Assembly (NCBI GenBank): GCA_964475685.1
Contig: CAYYXP010000068.1
Location: forward strand, 3,734-67,733
Length of the DNA stretch: 64,000 nt
Source: CAVVWJ01 sp964475685
Lineage (GTDB): Bacteria; Gemmatimonadota; Gemmatimonadetes; Gemmatimonadales; GWC2-71-9
Reading direction: 5' to 3'
Positions within the stretch are counted from its first letter, which is position 1. Every line of letters starts with the position of its first letter. Shown here in pieces: positions 28,851 through 38,170 of the stretch. Below the pieces are notes generated by a model. That model had not been told where the DNA came from. It did not search any database and saw only the letters and a program-made list of their open reading frames with translations. Made by a program: the position numbers and the translations under genes.

Positions 28851-29327
28851 TCAAACGGGTTCGGCAGAGGTGCGACAGGCGCACAGCCCCGCGTTCAGGT
28901 CTGCCCCACATCGGGAGCAGAGTCCGGCACAATCGGCGCGGCACAGCAGGAGATGGCTCGGGACCGTCAACGCCAGCTCTTCCCGGGCCACCTCGGTCAC
29001 GTCGACACTTGTCGATCGGGCCGGGAGCGGATAGAAGTCGGGGTCGTCCGCCGCCTCGGGGTCGCTCGAGAACACCGCCGCGGGGACGTCCACCCGGATC
29101 TCTTCGAGCACCTCAGCCAGACACCGCCGGCACTCGCCGCGGACGACCACGCGCACGCTGCCCCGCCAGAGGTACTCGCCCTCGCTCGTGCCTTGGAGCT
29201 GGCCATCGACCGAGACGTTCCCCACCAAGGTGAGCCCGAGACCCTGAAACGCAGGGTCATCCGGCCCGAGTGTCCCATTGGTCCGCACGGGACCCCGCTG
29301 CAGGTCCCGAATATCCACTCGCAGCAT
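28851..29327 (-). CDS. yceD: YceD/DUF177 family protein
   Basis: A 158-residue DUF177 protein. The pattern is CRRCLAEV in the centre and a Cys-rich C-terminal end (LLCRADCAGLCSRCGADLNAGLC), which may bind metal. YceD proteins are nearly always next to rpmF and have been linked to 23S rRNA/ribosome assembly in bacteria and plastids; the exact reaction is unsettled. It is the first gene of the rpmF-plsX-fab operon, seven bases upstream of rpmF, and its ATG lies eight bases after a -10-like box. Confidence 0.9.
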   Translation of the reverse strand: MLRVDIRDLQRGPVRTNGTLGPDDPAFQGLGLTLVGNVSVDGQLQGTSEGEYLWRGSVRVVVRGECRRCLAEVLEEIRVDVPAAVFSSDPEAADDPDFYPLPARSTSVDVTEVAREELALTVPSHLLLCRADCAGLCSRCGADLNAGLCACRTSAEPV

Positions 29328-29335
29328 AGCCCCTT

Positions 29336-29364
29336 AAAGTAGCCGCCACAAGGACTTGGGTCAA
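29336..29364 (-). promoter_or_regulatory. Predicted promoter of the yceD-rpmF-plsX-fab operon
   Basis: TTGACC (29364-29359), a 17-base spacer and TACTTT (29341-29336) on the minus strand. The -35 box overlaps the ndk stop codon. Expected transcription start is at 29327-29330, on or just before the yceD ATG, so the message would be leaderless or nearly so. No Shine-Dalgarno is placed at normal distance. Confidence 0.6.
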
Positions 29365-29783
29365 CCGGCGAGATCACACTCCGGGAAGAAGAATGCGACC
29401 TCGCGGGCAGCGTTCTCGTCGCTGTCGGAGGCATGGATGGCGTTTCGGCCCTTGGACTCGGCGTAGAGTTTCCGGATGGTGCCGGGCGCCGCGTCGGCCG
29501 GATCGGTCGCGCCGATGACCGTCCGCAAGGTCGCGACGGCATCCGCGCGCTCCAGCGCCATCGGCAGGCAGGGGCCGCTGGTCATGAAGGCCACCAGGCC
29601 ATCGTAGAATGGCCGGCCTCGGTGCACGGCATAGAAGGCCGCGGCCTGGGCCGGGGTAAGCCGGAGGAGTCGCACGCCCCGCACCACGAACCCCTCCTGC
29701 TCGAGGTGCGCGATGATCCTGCCCGTCTTGCCGCCGGCGACGGCGTCGGGTTTGACGATACCGAGGGTCAGCAAACCGGCCAC
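29361..29783 (-). CDS. ndk: Nucleoside-diphosphate kinase
   Basis: A 140-residue kinase equilibrating NTPs and NDPs. TLGIVKPDAVAGGKTGRI starts the protein; the phosphorylated His117 lies in GRNAIHASDS; FYDGLVAFMTSGP is the nucleotide-site signature. Start is GTG 29783 after GGGAGGATTC. It follows sucD by 18 bases: succinyl-CoA synthetase and Ndk together can pass the phosphate bond among nucleotides. Confidence 0.97.
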   Translation of the reverse strand: MAGLLTLGIVKPDAVAGGKTGRIIAHLEQEGFVVRGVRLLRLTPAQAAAFYAVHRGRPFYDGLVAFMTSGPCLPMALERADAVATLRTVIGATDPADAAPGTIRKLYAESKGRNAIHASDSDENAAREVAFFFPECDLAG

Positions 29784-29801
29784 GAATCCTCCCGAGTGGG
29801 G

Positions 29802-30683
29802 TCAGCGATGAACAAGGAGCGGGCGGAGCAGGCCGACGACGTCGGCGGGCCGGCGCATGATGCCGATTCCAGCGGCCTCGAACGCGGCCAGCTTCTCCTC
29901 CGCGGTGCCCGAGGAGCCGGAGATAATGGCGCCGGCGTGTCCCATGCGCCGTCCCTTCGGCGCCGTCTGTCCGGCGATGAAACCGACGACAGGCTTGCTC
30001 ACGTGCGCCTTCACGAACGCCGCCGCGTTCTGCTCGTCGGTGCCGCCGATTTCCCCCATCACGACGATGGCGTCGGTGAGGGGGTCCTCTTGGAACGCCT
30101 GGAGGCAGTCGATGAAGTTGGTGCCGATGATGGGGTCGCCCCCGATGCCGACGCAGGTGCTCTGCCCGATGCCGTTCCGGGTGAGGTGATGCACGATCTC
30201 GTAGGTGAGCGTGCCGCTGCGGGACACGAGGCCGACCCGGCCCGGCATGCAGATGTTGCCAGGGATGATGCCGACCTTCGCGTTGTCCCCCGGCGAGATG
30301 AGGCCGGGGCAGTTGGGCCCGATCAGCCGCGCTCCGCGGGAGCGCACGAACGGGACTGTGCGGCTCATGTGCATGACCGGGATGCCTTCGGTGATGCAGA
30401 CGATGAGCGGAATGCCGGCATCGGCCGCCTCGATGAGGGCTGCGGCGGCGGCCATGGGAGGAACGTAGACGACCGAGGTGTTGGCGCCGGTTTCCGCTAC
30501 CGCGTCGGCCACGGTGTCGAACACCGGCACCTTCCCCTCGAAGACGTGGCCACCCTTCCCCGGCGTCACCCCCGCGACGACCCGGGTGCCGTATTCCAGC
30601 ATCTGGCGGGTGTGAAACGACCCCTCCCGCCCGGTGATCCCCTGCACCAGGAGACGGGTGTCGGCGCCGGCGAAGATGCTCAC
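29802..30683 (-). CDS. sucD: Succinyl-CoA synthetase, alpha subunit
   Basis: A 293-residue subunit binding CoA and carrying the phospho-histidine. LLVQGITGREGSFHTRQMLE starts it, GTKVV-type residues read GTRVVAGVTPGKGG, and the active His249 is in RRMGHAGAIISGSSGTA. GTG 30683 overlaps the sucC stop (GTGA); the longer frame to 31064 is only sucC in another frame. It acts with SucC in the TCA cycle. Confidence 0.96.
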   Translation of the reverse strand: MSIFAGADTRLLVQGITGREGSFHTRQMLEYGTRVVAGVTPGKGGHVFEGKVPVFDTVADAVAETGANTSVVYVPPMAAAAALIEAADAGIPLIVCITEGIPVMHMSRTVPFVRSRGARLIGPNCPGLISPGDNAKVGIIPGNICMPGRVGLVSRSGTLTYEIVHHLTRNGIGQSTCVGIGGDPIIGTNFIDCLQAFQEDPLTDAIVVMGEIGGTDEQNAAAFVKAHVSKPVVGFIAGQTAPKGRRMGHAGAIISGSSGTAEEKLAAFEAAGIGIMRRPADVVGLLRPLLVHR

Positions 30684-31819
30684 GCCCCCGCCCGGGCCAG
30701 CTTCACGACCTGTTCGACGGCCTGATCCATGTCGCTCAGCGCCCTCATGCCCACACCCTCGAGAATGCGGATGGCCTCCGCCTCGTTCGTACCGGTGAGC
30801 CGGATGACGATGGGGACGGCGACCTTGAACTGGCGGGTGGCGGTGACGATGCCATTGGCGACGTCGTCGGTCCGGGTGATGCCTCCGAAGATGTTGAAGA
30901 GGATCGCTTTGACGTGGGGGTCGCTGGTGATGATCCTGAGCGCCGCGATGACCTTCTCGGGATTGGAGCTGCCGCCGATGTCGAGGAAGTTGGCGGGCTC
31001 CCCACCGTAGTACTTGACCAGGTCCATGGTGGCCATCGCCAGCCCCGCCCCGTTGACCACGCACCCGACGTTCCCGTCGAGCTTGATGAACGACAGGTTG
31101 GCCCGGCGCGCCGCGGCCTCGCTCGGCTCTTCGGCGGTATCGTCCCGCAGGAGCCCGAGGTCCGGCCGCCAGAACAGCTCGTTGTCGTCGATCACGATCT
31201 TGGCATCGAGCGCGAGAACCCGGCCGTCGGGAGTGGTCGCGAGCGGGTTGATCTCCGCGAGTGAGGCGCCGTTGGCGACGAACGCGGCATACAGCTGTTC
31301 GATGATCCTGGCGGCGGCCTTCACCTGATTGAAATCGCGGTAGAGCGCGAAGGCGAGCCTGAGGGCCTGGTGGGGGAAGACGCCGTAGGTGGGGTCGACC
31401 GCCAGGCGGACGATCTTCTCCGGGGTCCGTGCCGCGATCTCCTCGATGTCCACTCCCCCGGCCGCGCTCACCATGAACACCGGGCGCTGGCTTTCCCGGT
31501 CCATGATCAGGCCGAGGTAGCTCTCGGAGGAGATCTCCGCAGCCGGGACGACGAGCACCTTCTGCACCGTCAGTCCCCGGATCTGCATGCCGAGGATCTC
31601 GGAGGCGTGGTCGAGCGCCTCTCCGGGTGTGCGCACCAGGCGGACGCCGCCGGCCTTGCCCCGTCCCCCCGAGTGCACCTGGGCCTTAATGACCACGGGG
31701 CCGCCCAGCCTCCGCGCGATCGCCTCGGCCTCCGTCGGCGTCGACGCGACATCGCCATCGAGCATGGGTATTCCCTGCGCCTTGAGCAGCGCCCGGGCCT
31801 GATATTCGTGGATGTTCAA
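30680..31819 (-). CDS. sucC: Succinyl-CoA synthetase, beta subunit
   Basis: A 379-residue ATP-grasp subunit. NIHEYQARALLKAQGIP starts it, VIKAQVHSGGRGKAGGV lines the nucleotide site, and FLDIGGSSNPEKV and FNIFGGITRTDDVANGIV are C-terminal signatures. The start codon is TTG at 31819, directly after the arcC TGA. ADP versus GDP preference is not assigned. Confidence 0.96.
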   Translation of the reverse strand: MNIHEYQARALLKAQGIPMLDGDVASTPTEAEAIARRLGGPVVIKAQVHSGGRGKAGGVRLVRTPGEALDHASEILGMQIRGLTVQKVLVVPAAEISSESYLGLIMDRESQRPVFMVSAAGGVDIEEIAARTPEKIVRLAVDPTYGVFPHQALRLAFALYRDFNQVKAAARIIEQLYAAFVANGASLAEINPLATTPDGRVLALDAKIVIDDNELFWRPDLGLLRDDTAEEPSEAAARRANLSFIKLDGNVGCVVNGAGLAMATMDLVKYYGGEPANFLDIGGSSNPEKVIAALRIITSDPHVKAILFNIFGGITRTDDVANGIVTATRQFKVAVPIVIRLTGTNEAEAIRILEGVGMRALSDMDQAVEQVVKLARAGA

Positions 31820-32776
31820 TCAACCCCTCACGATGGTGGTGCCTGCATCGCCGCGGAGGGCGGCGGGTCCGGCGGTCAGCCCGGCGATGATGGCGCGTCC
31901 TCCGGTGGCCGCGGCAAAGGACGCGGCGGCCTCCACCTTCGGCTTCATTCCCCCGGTGTCCAGCGATCCACCCGCGATGAGCGCCTCGGCCTGCGCCACC
32001 GTCATCCGCCGGATCGGCCGGGCCGCCGCGGTACCCCAGCCCTCGAACACCGCATCCACGTTGGTGAGGATCATGAGAACTTCGGCGCCGAGCTGACTGG
32101 CGAGAATGGCGGACACCCGGTCCTTGTCCACCACGGCATCGATCCCTTCGAGGCCCAGCATGGGGTCGACGTAAACGGGTGGGCCGCCGCCTCCGGCAGC
32201 GATGACTATCGTGCCCTGCTCGATCAACCGCCGCACCACGTCGAACTCCACGACGCCGAGCGGGGCCGGGCTGGTGGTCATGCGCCGCCACGCCCCGCTG
32301 CCATCGCGTTCCACCACACGACCGGCCTCCCGGAGGAGGGCGGCTTCGTCGTCGCTGAGCGGACGGCCGATCGGCTTGGTGGGTCGGCTGAGCGCGGGGT
32401 CATTACGGTCCACCAGTGTCTGCGTCACCACCGTGACGACATCGCGCCGGACGCCGGCCGCGGTCAGCGCGTTCTGGAGCGTCTGCTGCAGCATGTAGCC
32501 GATCCACCCGGCGGTTTCCGCCACCAGGATGCCCAGCGGCAGTGGCTCCACGAGCCGGCGCGCGATCTCGTTCCGGACCACCTCATCGCCGACCTGGGGC
32601 CCGTTGCCGTGAACCAGGACGATTCGCCAACCGTCCCGCGCGAGCTCCACGATCGGCGCCAGGCTCTCGCGCGCCCGCCGAAACTGGTTGGCAACGGTCG
32701 CAGGCTCATCCGCCCGAGCGAGCGCATTGCCGCCGAGGGCGATCACGGCGGTGCGGGCGGGCCCCTGCCCCGTCAA
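31820..32776 (-). CDS. arcC: Carbamate kinase-like amino-acid kinase
   Basis: A 318-residue amino-acid-kinase-fold protein. VIALGGNALARADEP and VLVHGNGPQVGDEV are the carbamate kinase phosphate-binding motifs; AAGGGGPPVYVD and GLEGIDAVVDKDRVSAILA complete the pattern. Carbamate kinase makes ATP from carbamoyl phosphate. No arginine deiminase or carbamoyltransferase is nearby; instead it precedes sucC with no gap. Start TTG 32776 gives the full N-terminus; GTG 32746 would begin right at the first motif. Confidence 0.9.
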   Translation of the reverse strand: MTGQGPARTAVIALGGNALARADEPATVANQFRRARESLAPIVELARDGWRIVLVHGNGPQVGDEVVRNEIARRLVEPLPLGILVAETAGWIGYMLQQTLQNALTAAGVRRDVVTVVTQTLVDRNDPALSRPTKPIGRPLSDDEAALLREAGRVVERDGSGAWRRMTTSPAPLGVVEFDVVRRLIEQGTIVIAAGGGGPPVYVDPMLGLEGIDAVVDKDRVSAILASQLGAEVLMILTNVDAVFEGWGTAAARPIRRMTVAQAEALIAGGSLDTGGMKPKVEAAASFAAATGGRAIIAGLTAGPAALRGDAGTTIVRG

Positions 32777-32785
32777 AGGCCCCCC

Positions 32786-32814
32786 AAGCTAGTCCCGGCC
32801 CCAGGGGCGAGCAA
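32786..32814 (-). promoter_or_regulatory. Predicted promoter upstream of arcC-sucCD-ndk
   Basis: TTGCTC (32814-32809), 17-base spacer and TAGCTT (32791-32786) on the minus strand, in the 40-base gap after the UPF0182 gene. The -10 is identical to that proposed for kdsB. Transcription would start about three bases before the TTG of arcC. Confidence 0.45.
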
Positions 32815-32816
32815 GC

Positions 32817-35258
32817 TCATTCCGCCTCGATTCCGAACGACTTGCGAAGTGTCTCCCAGGCCTTTCCGAAGGTGACCCAGTCGCCGATGCGGAGCGCCGA
32901 ATCGGCGTGAAGAAGCAGCCGGCGCGCCTCCTCCAGCCGGGTCGCCTGGGCAATTCCGGCCAGGGACGGAACGGTGGCTCCGAGGAGGTTGCTCCATGCC
33001 TCGGGAAAGCCATGGCCCGCGCCCAGCCGCCCGTCGCTCGCGACGCTGACCCAGACCACGATCGTCTCGCCGTCACCGCGGCGGGCGAAGTGGGACTGGT
33101 AAGCCACGACTCCGGTCGAGGTCAAGGCGAACCGCACCGGCCCGCGCTCGAGCCGCCCCACGTCGTCCTGGATCGAGTCGCTCAGGGACCCGTACGTCGG
33201 GAAGCGGCTCCACCGGCTTTCGAGCGCGGCGCGCGAGGGAAGCGCGCGCGCCGAATCGAGGCGCACGAGGCGCAGGGCATCATGCCCGTCCGCCCTGCCG
33301 GCCACCAGCAGGGCGTCGATGCGGCGGTCTCCCGCGCGCTCGTAGGCGACCACCAGCTCCGTCCCCGAGGTATCGGGCGACCAGGCGATCTCGGACATCG
33401 GTGTTGCGCTCGTTCCGCCCTCCGCTCTCCCGCCGCCGGTCCCGAGTTTCCATCCGGGTCGCTCCAGCGCGCGGGCCTGGACCCGCAGCAACTCGGCGGG
33501 ATAGGGCATCGCGCGGAGAACGGCCATCGGGATGGCGGCCGAAGGCTCCACCACCCCTTCGGAGACCGACGCCCACGCCGCGCCCAACGGGTCGTCTCCG
33601 GGCCGGAGAAAGATGCGTGTCGCCCCGGTCTCCGCCGTGACCACGCCGACGAAGCTTGCCCGAAGTGAGCCGACGCGCCGGCCCCGCCACTCGGCCCGGA
33701 GGGCGAGGGGAAAACTCGACGCCGCGACGTACCCGTCCACCAGCCATACGAGCTCGCCGTCGATGATGCGAGCGACCGGCTCGCCCCACGAGGCGAAGGG
33801 GGCAAGGCGACCGAGACGATCGGCGGGGGCGAGCTCCCAGTCCACTCTCGGGTCGGGCGGGAGGCGGCCGAGCAGCTGGCTGGCCTGGAGCGCCCAGGTG
33901 AGCATGACGCGCCTGGGCCAGGAGGAGATGGGGATCCCCGGCCCCTCCCGGCCGTGAAGCCGGTAGCGTGGCGCCCCCGGAAATGACGCGCCGCTCCCGA
34001 GCTCGAGGAGGGGGGTGGCGCGGAGTCCGGGGAGCGAGTCCTTGGCGCGATAGAACAGTGGCTCCCCCCCGGCGCCGGTACGGTCGTCCGCCATGGCCAC
34101 CAGCGACACCCGGTCGGATTTCGCACGCCGCGCGGCGAGCCACACGGGGTGCCGCCCGTTGCCGAGGGTGAGCACCGCGGGAGCGACGGACAACACCTGG
34201 ACCGAGTCGCCGGTGAGCGCTCTCTCGATCGTTGCCGGGTTCCAGAGGCTGGGAAGCCGCGGTGCTTCCGGGGGCTCGACCTGGGAAAGGTTCGTGGTAG
34301 TCAGGGGACGAAGGGCATAGGCGGCGTCTTCCATTCGGACGGCGGTCAGGCTGTCGGTGAGGGACTCTCCACCTCCCGTCATGGCCGGCGGGACTATCCA
34401 GTGGCCCACCAGCGACGCGCCAACCAGCACGATCCACCCCGACGCGGCGAGCGCATGCCGGGCGCGGAGCGCCCATGTTGCCGAAAGCACCGAAGTGGCC
34501 AGCGCAATCCCGGCAAGGAGCGGCGCGGTCAAGGTCACCGCCTTCCATCGGGCCCGATCGGGGAGGCCGTCGAGCCCGGCCACCAACTCGTACGGCTCGA
34601 GGAGGTATCCCCACATCAACGCGAGTGCGAGCCCCACGAGCAGCCAGCCGAGATGGATTCTGGCGTGAGTGTTGATGGCCGGCCTTCCGTCGATCCAGCG
34701 CACGGCCCCGACAAGAAGGTAGAGACCGAAGACGGTGGCGAGACCCAGGCCCACGAGGAGGAGGAGGAACCCGTGCGCCGCGCGCCAGACCGGCAACTGG
34801 GCGACGTACAGGCCGACATCGTGGTGCAGGAGCGGCTCCAGATCGCCGTAGGCCACGCCCTGCCAGGCCAGTGCCACCTGGGGCGCGAGCCTCGACGTTC
34901 CGGCTCCCACCAGGAGTCCGAGGAAGGCCCCGCTGAGGACTGCCACGGCGAGCAGCGCCCCCGGCGTGAGCGCCTCCCGGATTTCCAGGTTGGCGACATT
35001 CCGCCGCACCTGCACCGAGCCCACGGCCCGGTACACCGCGACGAAGTGGCCGATGAACCAGGCGGAGGCCACCACCACGCCGGTGATGTCGAGGACCAGT
35101 CCGAGCAAATGCCAGTCGGTGAGGAATGCGGCAGACTCGGGCGCGACTTCGGCGGCCCACCAGCGGTCGGCGCACAGCGCCGAGAACCACCGGCCCGCGA
35201 AGAGAAGGGCGACGATTCCCGCGAGGCCTGCGGCGAGCCGCCGACTACGGTGGGACAC
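32817..35258 (-). CDS. UPF0182 family large membrane protein
   Basis: An 813-residue protein. The first about 300 residues contain seven hydrophobic helices, with RWWAAEVAPESAAFLTDWH and FIGHFVAVYRAVGSVQVRR in the first loops, typical of UPF0182 (PF03699). The rest is a large, probably extracytoplasmic domain rich in strands, with an acidic C-terminal helical tail. GTG 35258 starts four bases after the phosphohexomutase stop; the longer frame to 35423 is rejected. Function is unknown in the family. It is somewhat shorter than the about 900-residue actinobacterial members. Confidence 0.85.
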   Translation of the reverse strand: MSHRSRRLAAGLAGIVALLFAGRWFSALCADRWWAAEVAPESAAFLTDWHLLGLVLDITGVVVASAWFIGHFVAVYRAVGSVQVRRNVANLEIREALTPGALLAVAVLSGAFLGLLVGAGTSRLAPQVALAWQGVAYGDLEPLLHHDVGLYVAQLPVWRAAHGFLLLLVGLGLATVFGLYLLVGAVRWIDGRPAINTHARIHLGWLLVGLALALMWGYLLEPYELVAGLDGLPDRARWKAVTLTAPLLAGIALATSVLSATWALRARHALAASGWIVLVGASLVGHWIVPPAMTGGGESLTDSLTAVRMEDAAYALRPLTTTNLSQVEPPEAPRLPSLWNPATIERALTGDSVQVLSVAPAVLTLGNGRHPVWLAARRAKSDRVSLVAMADDRTGAGGEPLFYRAKDSLPGLRATPLLELGSGASFPGAPRYRLHGREGPGIPISSWPRRVMLTWALQASQLLGRLPPDPRVDWELAPADRLGRLAPFASWGEPVARIIDGELVWLVDGYVAASSFPLALRAEWRGRRVGSLRASFVGVVTAETGATRIFLRPGDDPLGAAWASVSEGVVEPSAAIPMAVLRAMPYPAELLRVQARALERPGWKLGTGGGRAEGGTSATPMSEIAWSPDTSGTELVVAYERAGDRRIDALLVAGRADGHDALRLVRLDSARALPSRAALESRWSRFPTYGSLSDSIQDDVGRLERGPVRFALTSTGVVAYQSHFARRGDGETIVVWVSVASDGRLGAGHGFPEAWSNLLGATVPSLAGIAQATRLEEARRLLLHADSALRIGDWVTFGKAWETLRKSFGIEAE

Positions 35259-35262
35259 CGAG

Positions 35263-36633
35263 CTAGGCGCGCACGCCCTGCCCGGCGAGCCAATCGACGA
35301 CTTCGCCGCGGTAGGCGTCGAGCTCTCGCGGGTCGGTGGCCTCGAATCGCATGACGAGCACGGGCTGGGTGTTGGAGGCGCGCAGCAATCCCCACCCCGC
35401 GGGGAAGGTGATCCTGACGCCATCGATCGTATTCACCGGATACCGTGCGGCGAAATACGCGGCCGCGCGTTCGACGATCGCGAACTTCTCCTCCTCCGGC
35501 GCCTCAATCCGCATCTCCGGCGTCGCCGTCGTCCTGGGAAGGTCGGCGAGCAGCGGCGAGAGGCCGAAGGGCTGCCGGCTGACGATTTCCAGCAATCTCG
35601 CGGCGGCGAAGAGGGCGTCGTCGAACCCGAGATAGTCGCCGCCGAAGAACATGTGCCCGCTCATCTCGCCGGCAAGGGGAGCATTCAATTCCTTCATCTT
35701 GGCCTTGATGAGCGAGTGCCCCGTCTTCCACATCACCGGTCTGGCGCCTGCCTTCTCGAGCGCCGCCGGGAGCACCTCGGAGCACTTCACGTCGAAGATC
35801 ACCGGCGTGCCCTGCCCGAATCGCCGGACGGCATCCCGCCCGAAGATGACGAGGAGCTGGTCGCCCCAGATAATCTCGCCGGATTCGTCCACGGCCCCGA
35901 TGCGGTCGGCGTCCCCGTCGAAGGCGATCCCCAGCTCTGCCCCCGTGCGGCGGACCGCGGCCTGGAGGTCGCGGAGGTTCTCCGGGACGGTCGGGTCGGG
36001 ATGATGGTTCGGGAAGGTGCCGTCCGATTCGCAGAAGATGGCCGTGACTTCCGCGCCGAGCGCCTGGAGGGTGGGCACCGCCACCAGGCTGCCCACACCG
36101 TTCCCGCAGTCCACCACGACTTTCACCCGGCGGGCCAGGTGGTGTCGGGAGATGATCGCCTCCCGGTATCTCCGGAGCACGGTGTCGTCACTCGTCTCGT
36201 GCCCCTCCCCGCTCCGCCACCGCTCCGCCGTGATGATCTCCCAGAGATCGAGGATCTCGTCGCCGTGAAACGCCTCGCCGCCGAGCACCATCTTGAAGCC
36301 GTTGAACTCCGGTGGGTTGTGGGAGCCCGTCACCTGGAGGCCGCCATCGGTCTCGAGGGCGGAGACGGCGAAGTACAGCGCGGGTGTGGGCAGCGTCCCG
36401 ACGTCGACCGCGGTGCCGCCGGCCTCGAGGATGCCGCGCCGCACGCCCTCGGAGAGTGCCGGCCCCGACGGGCGGTTGTCGCGCCCGACCGCGATGACCG
36501 GGGCGCGCTCCAGGCGCCGCCACGCGACGCTGGCAAAGGAACGGCCGATGGCCCGGCCGAGCTCCGGGGTGAGTTCCTTGCCGACGATGCCCCGGACGTC
36601 GTACTGGCGGAAGATGGACTTGGGAACGTTCAT
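35263..36633 (-). CDS. Phosphomannomutase/phosphoglucomutase
   Basis: A 456-residue alpha-D-phosphohexomutase. The phosphoserine is Ser104 in VTGSHNPPEFNGFK, the Mg site is Asp239/241/243 in FDGDADRIGAVD, and the sugar-binding loop is GEMSGHMFF. The C-terminal phosphate-binding loop reads RASNTQPVLVMRFEA. This set fits the AlgC/ManB dual-specificity group that supplies mannose-1-P or glucose-1-P to envelope glycans. It follows nuoN by 34 bases and may be cotranscribed with it. Confidence 0.93.
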   Translation of the reverse strand: MNVPKSIFRQYDVRGIVGKELTPELGRAIGRSFASVAWRRLERAPVIAVGRDNRPSGPALSEGVRRGILEAGGTAVDVGTLPTPALYFAVSALETDGGLQVTGSHNPPEFNGFKMVLGGEAFHGDEILDLWEIITAERWRSGEGHETSDDTVLRRYREAIISRHHLARRVKVVVDCGNGVGSLVAVPTLQALGAEVTAIFCESDGTFPNHHPDPTVPENLRDLQAAVRRTGAELGIAFDGDADRIGAVDESGEIIWGDQLLVIFGRDAVRRFGQGTPVIFDVKCSEVLPAALEKAGARPVMWKTGHSLIKAKMKELNAPLAGEMSGHMFFGGDYLGFDDALFAAARLLEIVSRQPFGLSPLLADLPRTTATPEMRIEAPEEEKFAIVERAAAYFAARYPVNTIDGVRITFPAGWGLLRASNTQPVLVMRFEATDPRELDAYRGEVVDWLAGQGVRA

Positions 36634-36667
36634 CGGAAGCAGCCTGTGAAGGGGGGGTGGGGCAGGC

Positions 36668-38170
36668 TCAGGGCCCGGTCGGCGGCGGCCCGGTCTGGGT
36701 GAGGGTCTCGGCGCTCCGGCCCGCCAGGTCGAGCAGCCCTCCCGGCCAGACCCCCAGCAGCAGAATGAGGGCCACTGACACCGCGATGGCGCCGGCGGTG
36801 GCCGGGGTCAGGCGCAGCCCCTCGTAGCGGGATGCCGGGGGCGCGGGCTTCATGTACGCGGCCATGATCACCGGCAGGTAGTAGCCCGCTGACACGACGC
36901 TGGTCACGACCAGCACGACGGGAAGGATGAACTGCCTTTCGGCCACCGCCGCCGAGATGATGTACCACTTTCCGATGAACCCGAAGGTACCCGGAAAACC
37001 AAGCAGCGACAGCATGCACACGGTGAGCCCCAGCGCGAGCAGCGGCCGGGTCGCGCCAAGCCCCGCCAGATCGTCGGTGGTGAGGTCGCGCTCCCCGCCC
37101 CGCCCCAGCACCGCAACAAAGCCGAAGCTCGCCAGGGTAGTGAGTCCGTACGCGAGCAGGTAGAGGAGCACCGCCCCGGCACCCATGTGCGATCCGGGCC
37201 AGACGGCGACCAGCAGGTATCCGGCGTGGGCGATCGAGCTGTAGGCAAGCATCCGCTTGACCGAGCGCTGGGTGAGCGCCACGAGGTTTCCGAGCACCAT
37301 CGAGGCAATCGCCATGGCGGCGATCACCGGCTGCCACAGCGGTGCCGCCGAGGGGAACGCCTCGAGCAGCACGCGGACGAGCGCGGCGAACGCCGCGGCC
37401 TTGACGCCCGTGGCCATGAAGCCGGAAACCGGAGTGGGCGACCCGTCGTACACGTCCGGCGCCCACATGTGGAAGGGCACCGCGGCCACCTTGAATCCGA
37501 ATCCGATCAGGAGAAGGCCGAGCCCGAGTGACGCCATGAGAGGCGGGAGCCCGCCGGAGAGCTGGGCGCCGATGAGCGAGAGGTTGGTCGTCCCCGTGGC
37601 TCCGTACACGAGCGCAATGCCGTAGAGAAGGAAGCCGGAGGCGAACGAGCCGATCAGGAAGTACTTGAGGGCCGCCTCGGCGGAAAACGGATTGGCTCGA
37701 TCGTATCCCGCCAGGACATATACGGCCACCGACATGACCTCGAGGCCGAGGAAAAGGACGATGAGGTCCTCGGCCCCCGCGAGGAACATCATCCCGGCGG
37801 TGGCGAGCAGAATCAGCGGATAGTACTCCGGCGCCAGGAGCCGCTCACGCTCCAGATACGCGATCGAGATCATGATGGTGCCGGCTGCCGCGATCAGGGC
37901 CACTGCCGCGGCGGCGTAGCGAAACGAGTCGAGCGCGACCATCTGGGCCAGCCCCTCGGGTCCCACCCCCATCATCCACATCGCGCCCAGCGCGGCGGCG
38001 CTGACGAGGACCCCCAGCAGGCTCAGCCACCCGGCGAGCCTGCTGTCCTCCACGGTCTCGTGCCGCCAGCTCACGACGAGCAGTACGATCAACGCCGCGA
38101 CCGACAGCAGGATCTCGGGGAGCAGTGCCGCCGTGATGCCCAGCGGAGTACCGAGGTCGAGATTGTTCAT
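36668..38170 (-). CDS. nuoN: NADH-quinone oxidoreductase subunit N
   Basis: A 500-residue antiporter-like subunit of complex I with about 14 helices. PFHMWAPDVYDGSPTPVSGF is the signature around the proton channel; KRMLAYSSIAHAGYLL follows. ATG 38170 overlaps the nuoM stop (ATGA); the open frame further upstream is only nuoM in another frame. It is the last nuo gene. Confidence 0.95.
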   Translation of the reverse strand: MNNLDLGTPLGITAALLPEILLSVAALIVLLVVSWRHETVEDSRLAGWLSLLGVLVSAAALGAMWMMGVGPEGLAQMVALDSFRYAAAAVALIAAAGTIMISIAYLERERLLAPEYYPLILLATAGMMFLAGAEDLIVLFLGLEVMSVAVYVLAGYDRANPFSAEAALKYFLIGSFASGFLLYGIALVYGATGTTNLSLIGAQLSGGLPPLMASLGLGLLLIGFGFKVAAVPFHMWAPDVYDGSPTPVSGFMATGVKAAAFAALVRVLLEAFPSAAPLWQPVIAAMAIASMVLGNLVALTQRSVKRMLAYSSIAHAGYLLVAVWPGSHMGAGAVLLYLLAYGLTTLASFGFVAVLGRGGERDLTTDDLAGLGATRPLLALGLTVCMLSLLGFPGTFGFIGKWYIISAAVAERQFILPVVLVVTSVVSAGYYLPVIMAAYMKPAPPASRYEGLRLTPATAGAIAVSVALILLLGVWPGGLLDLAGRSAETLTQTGPPPTGP

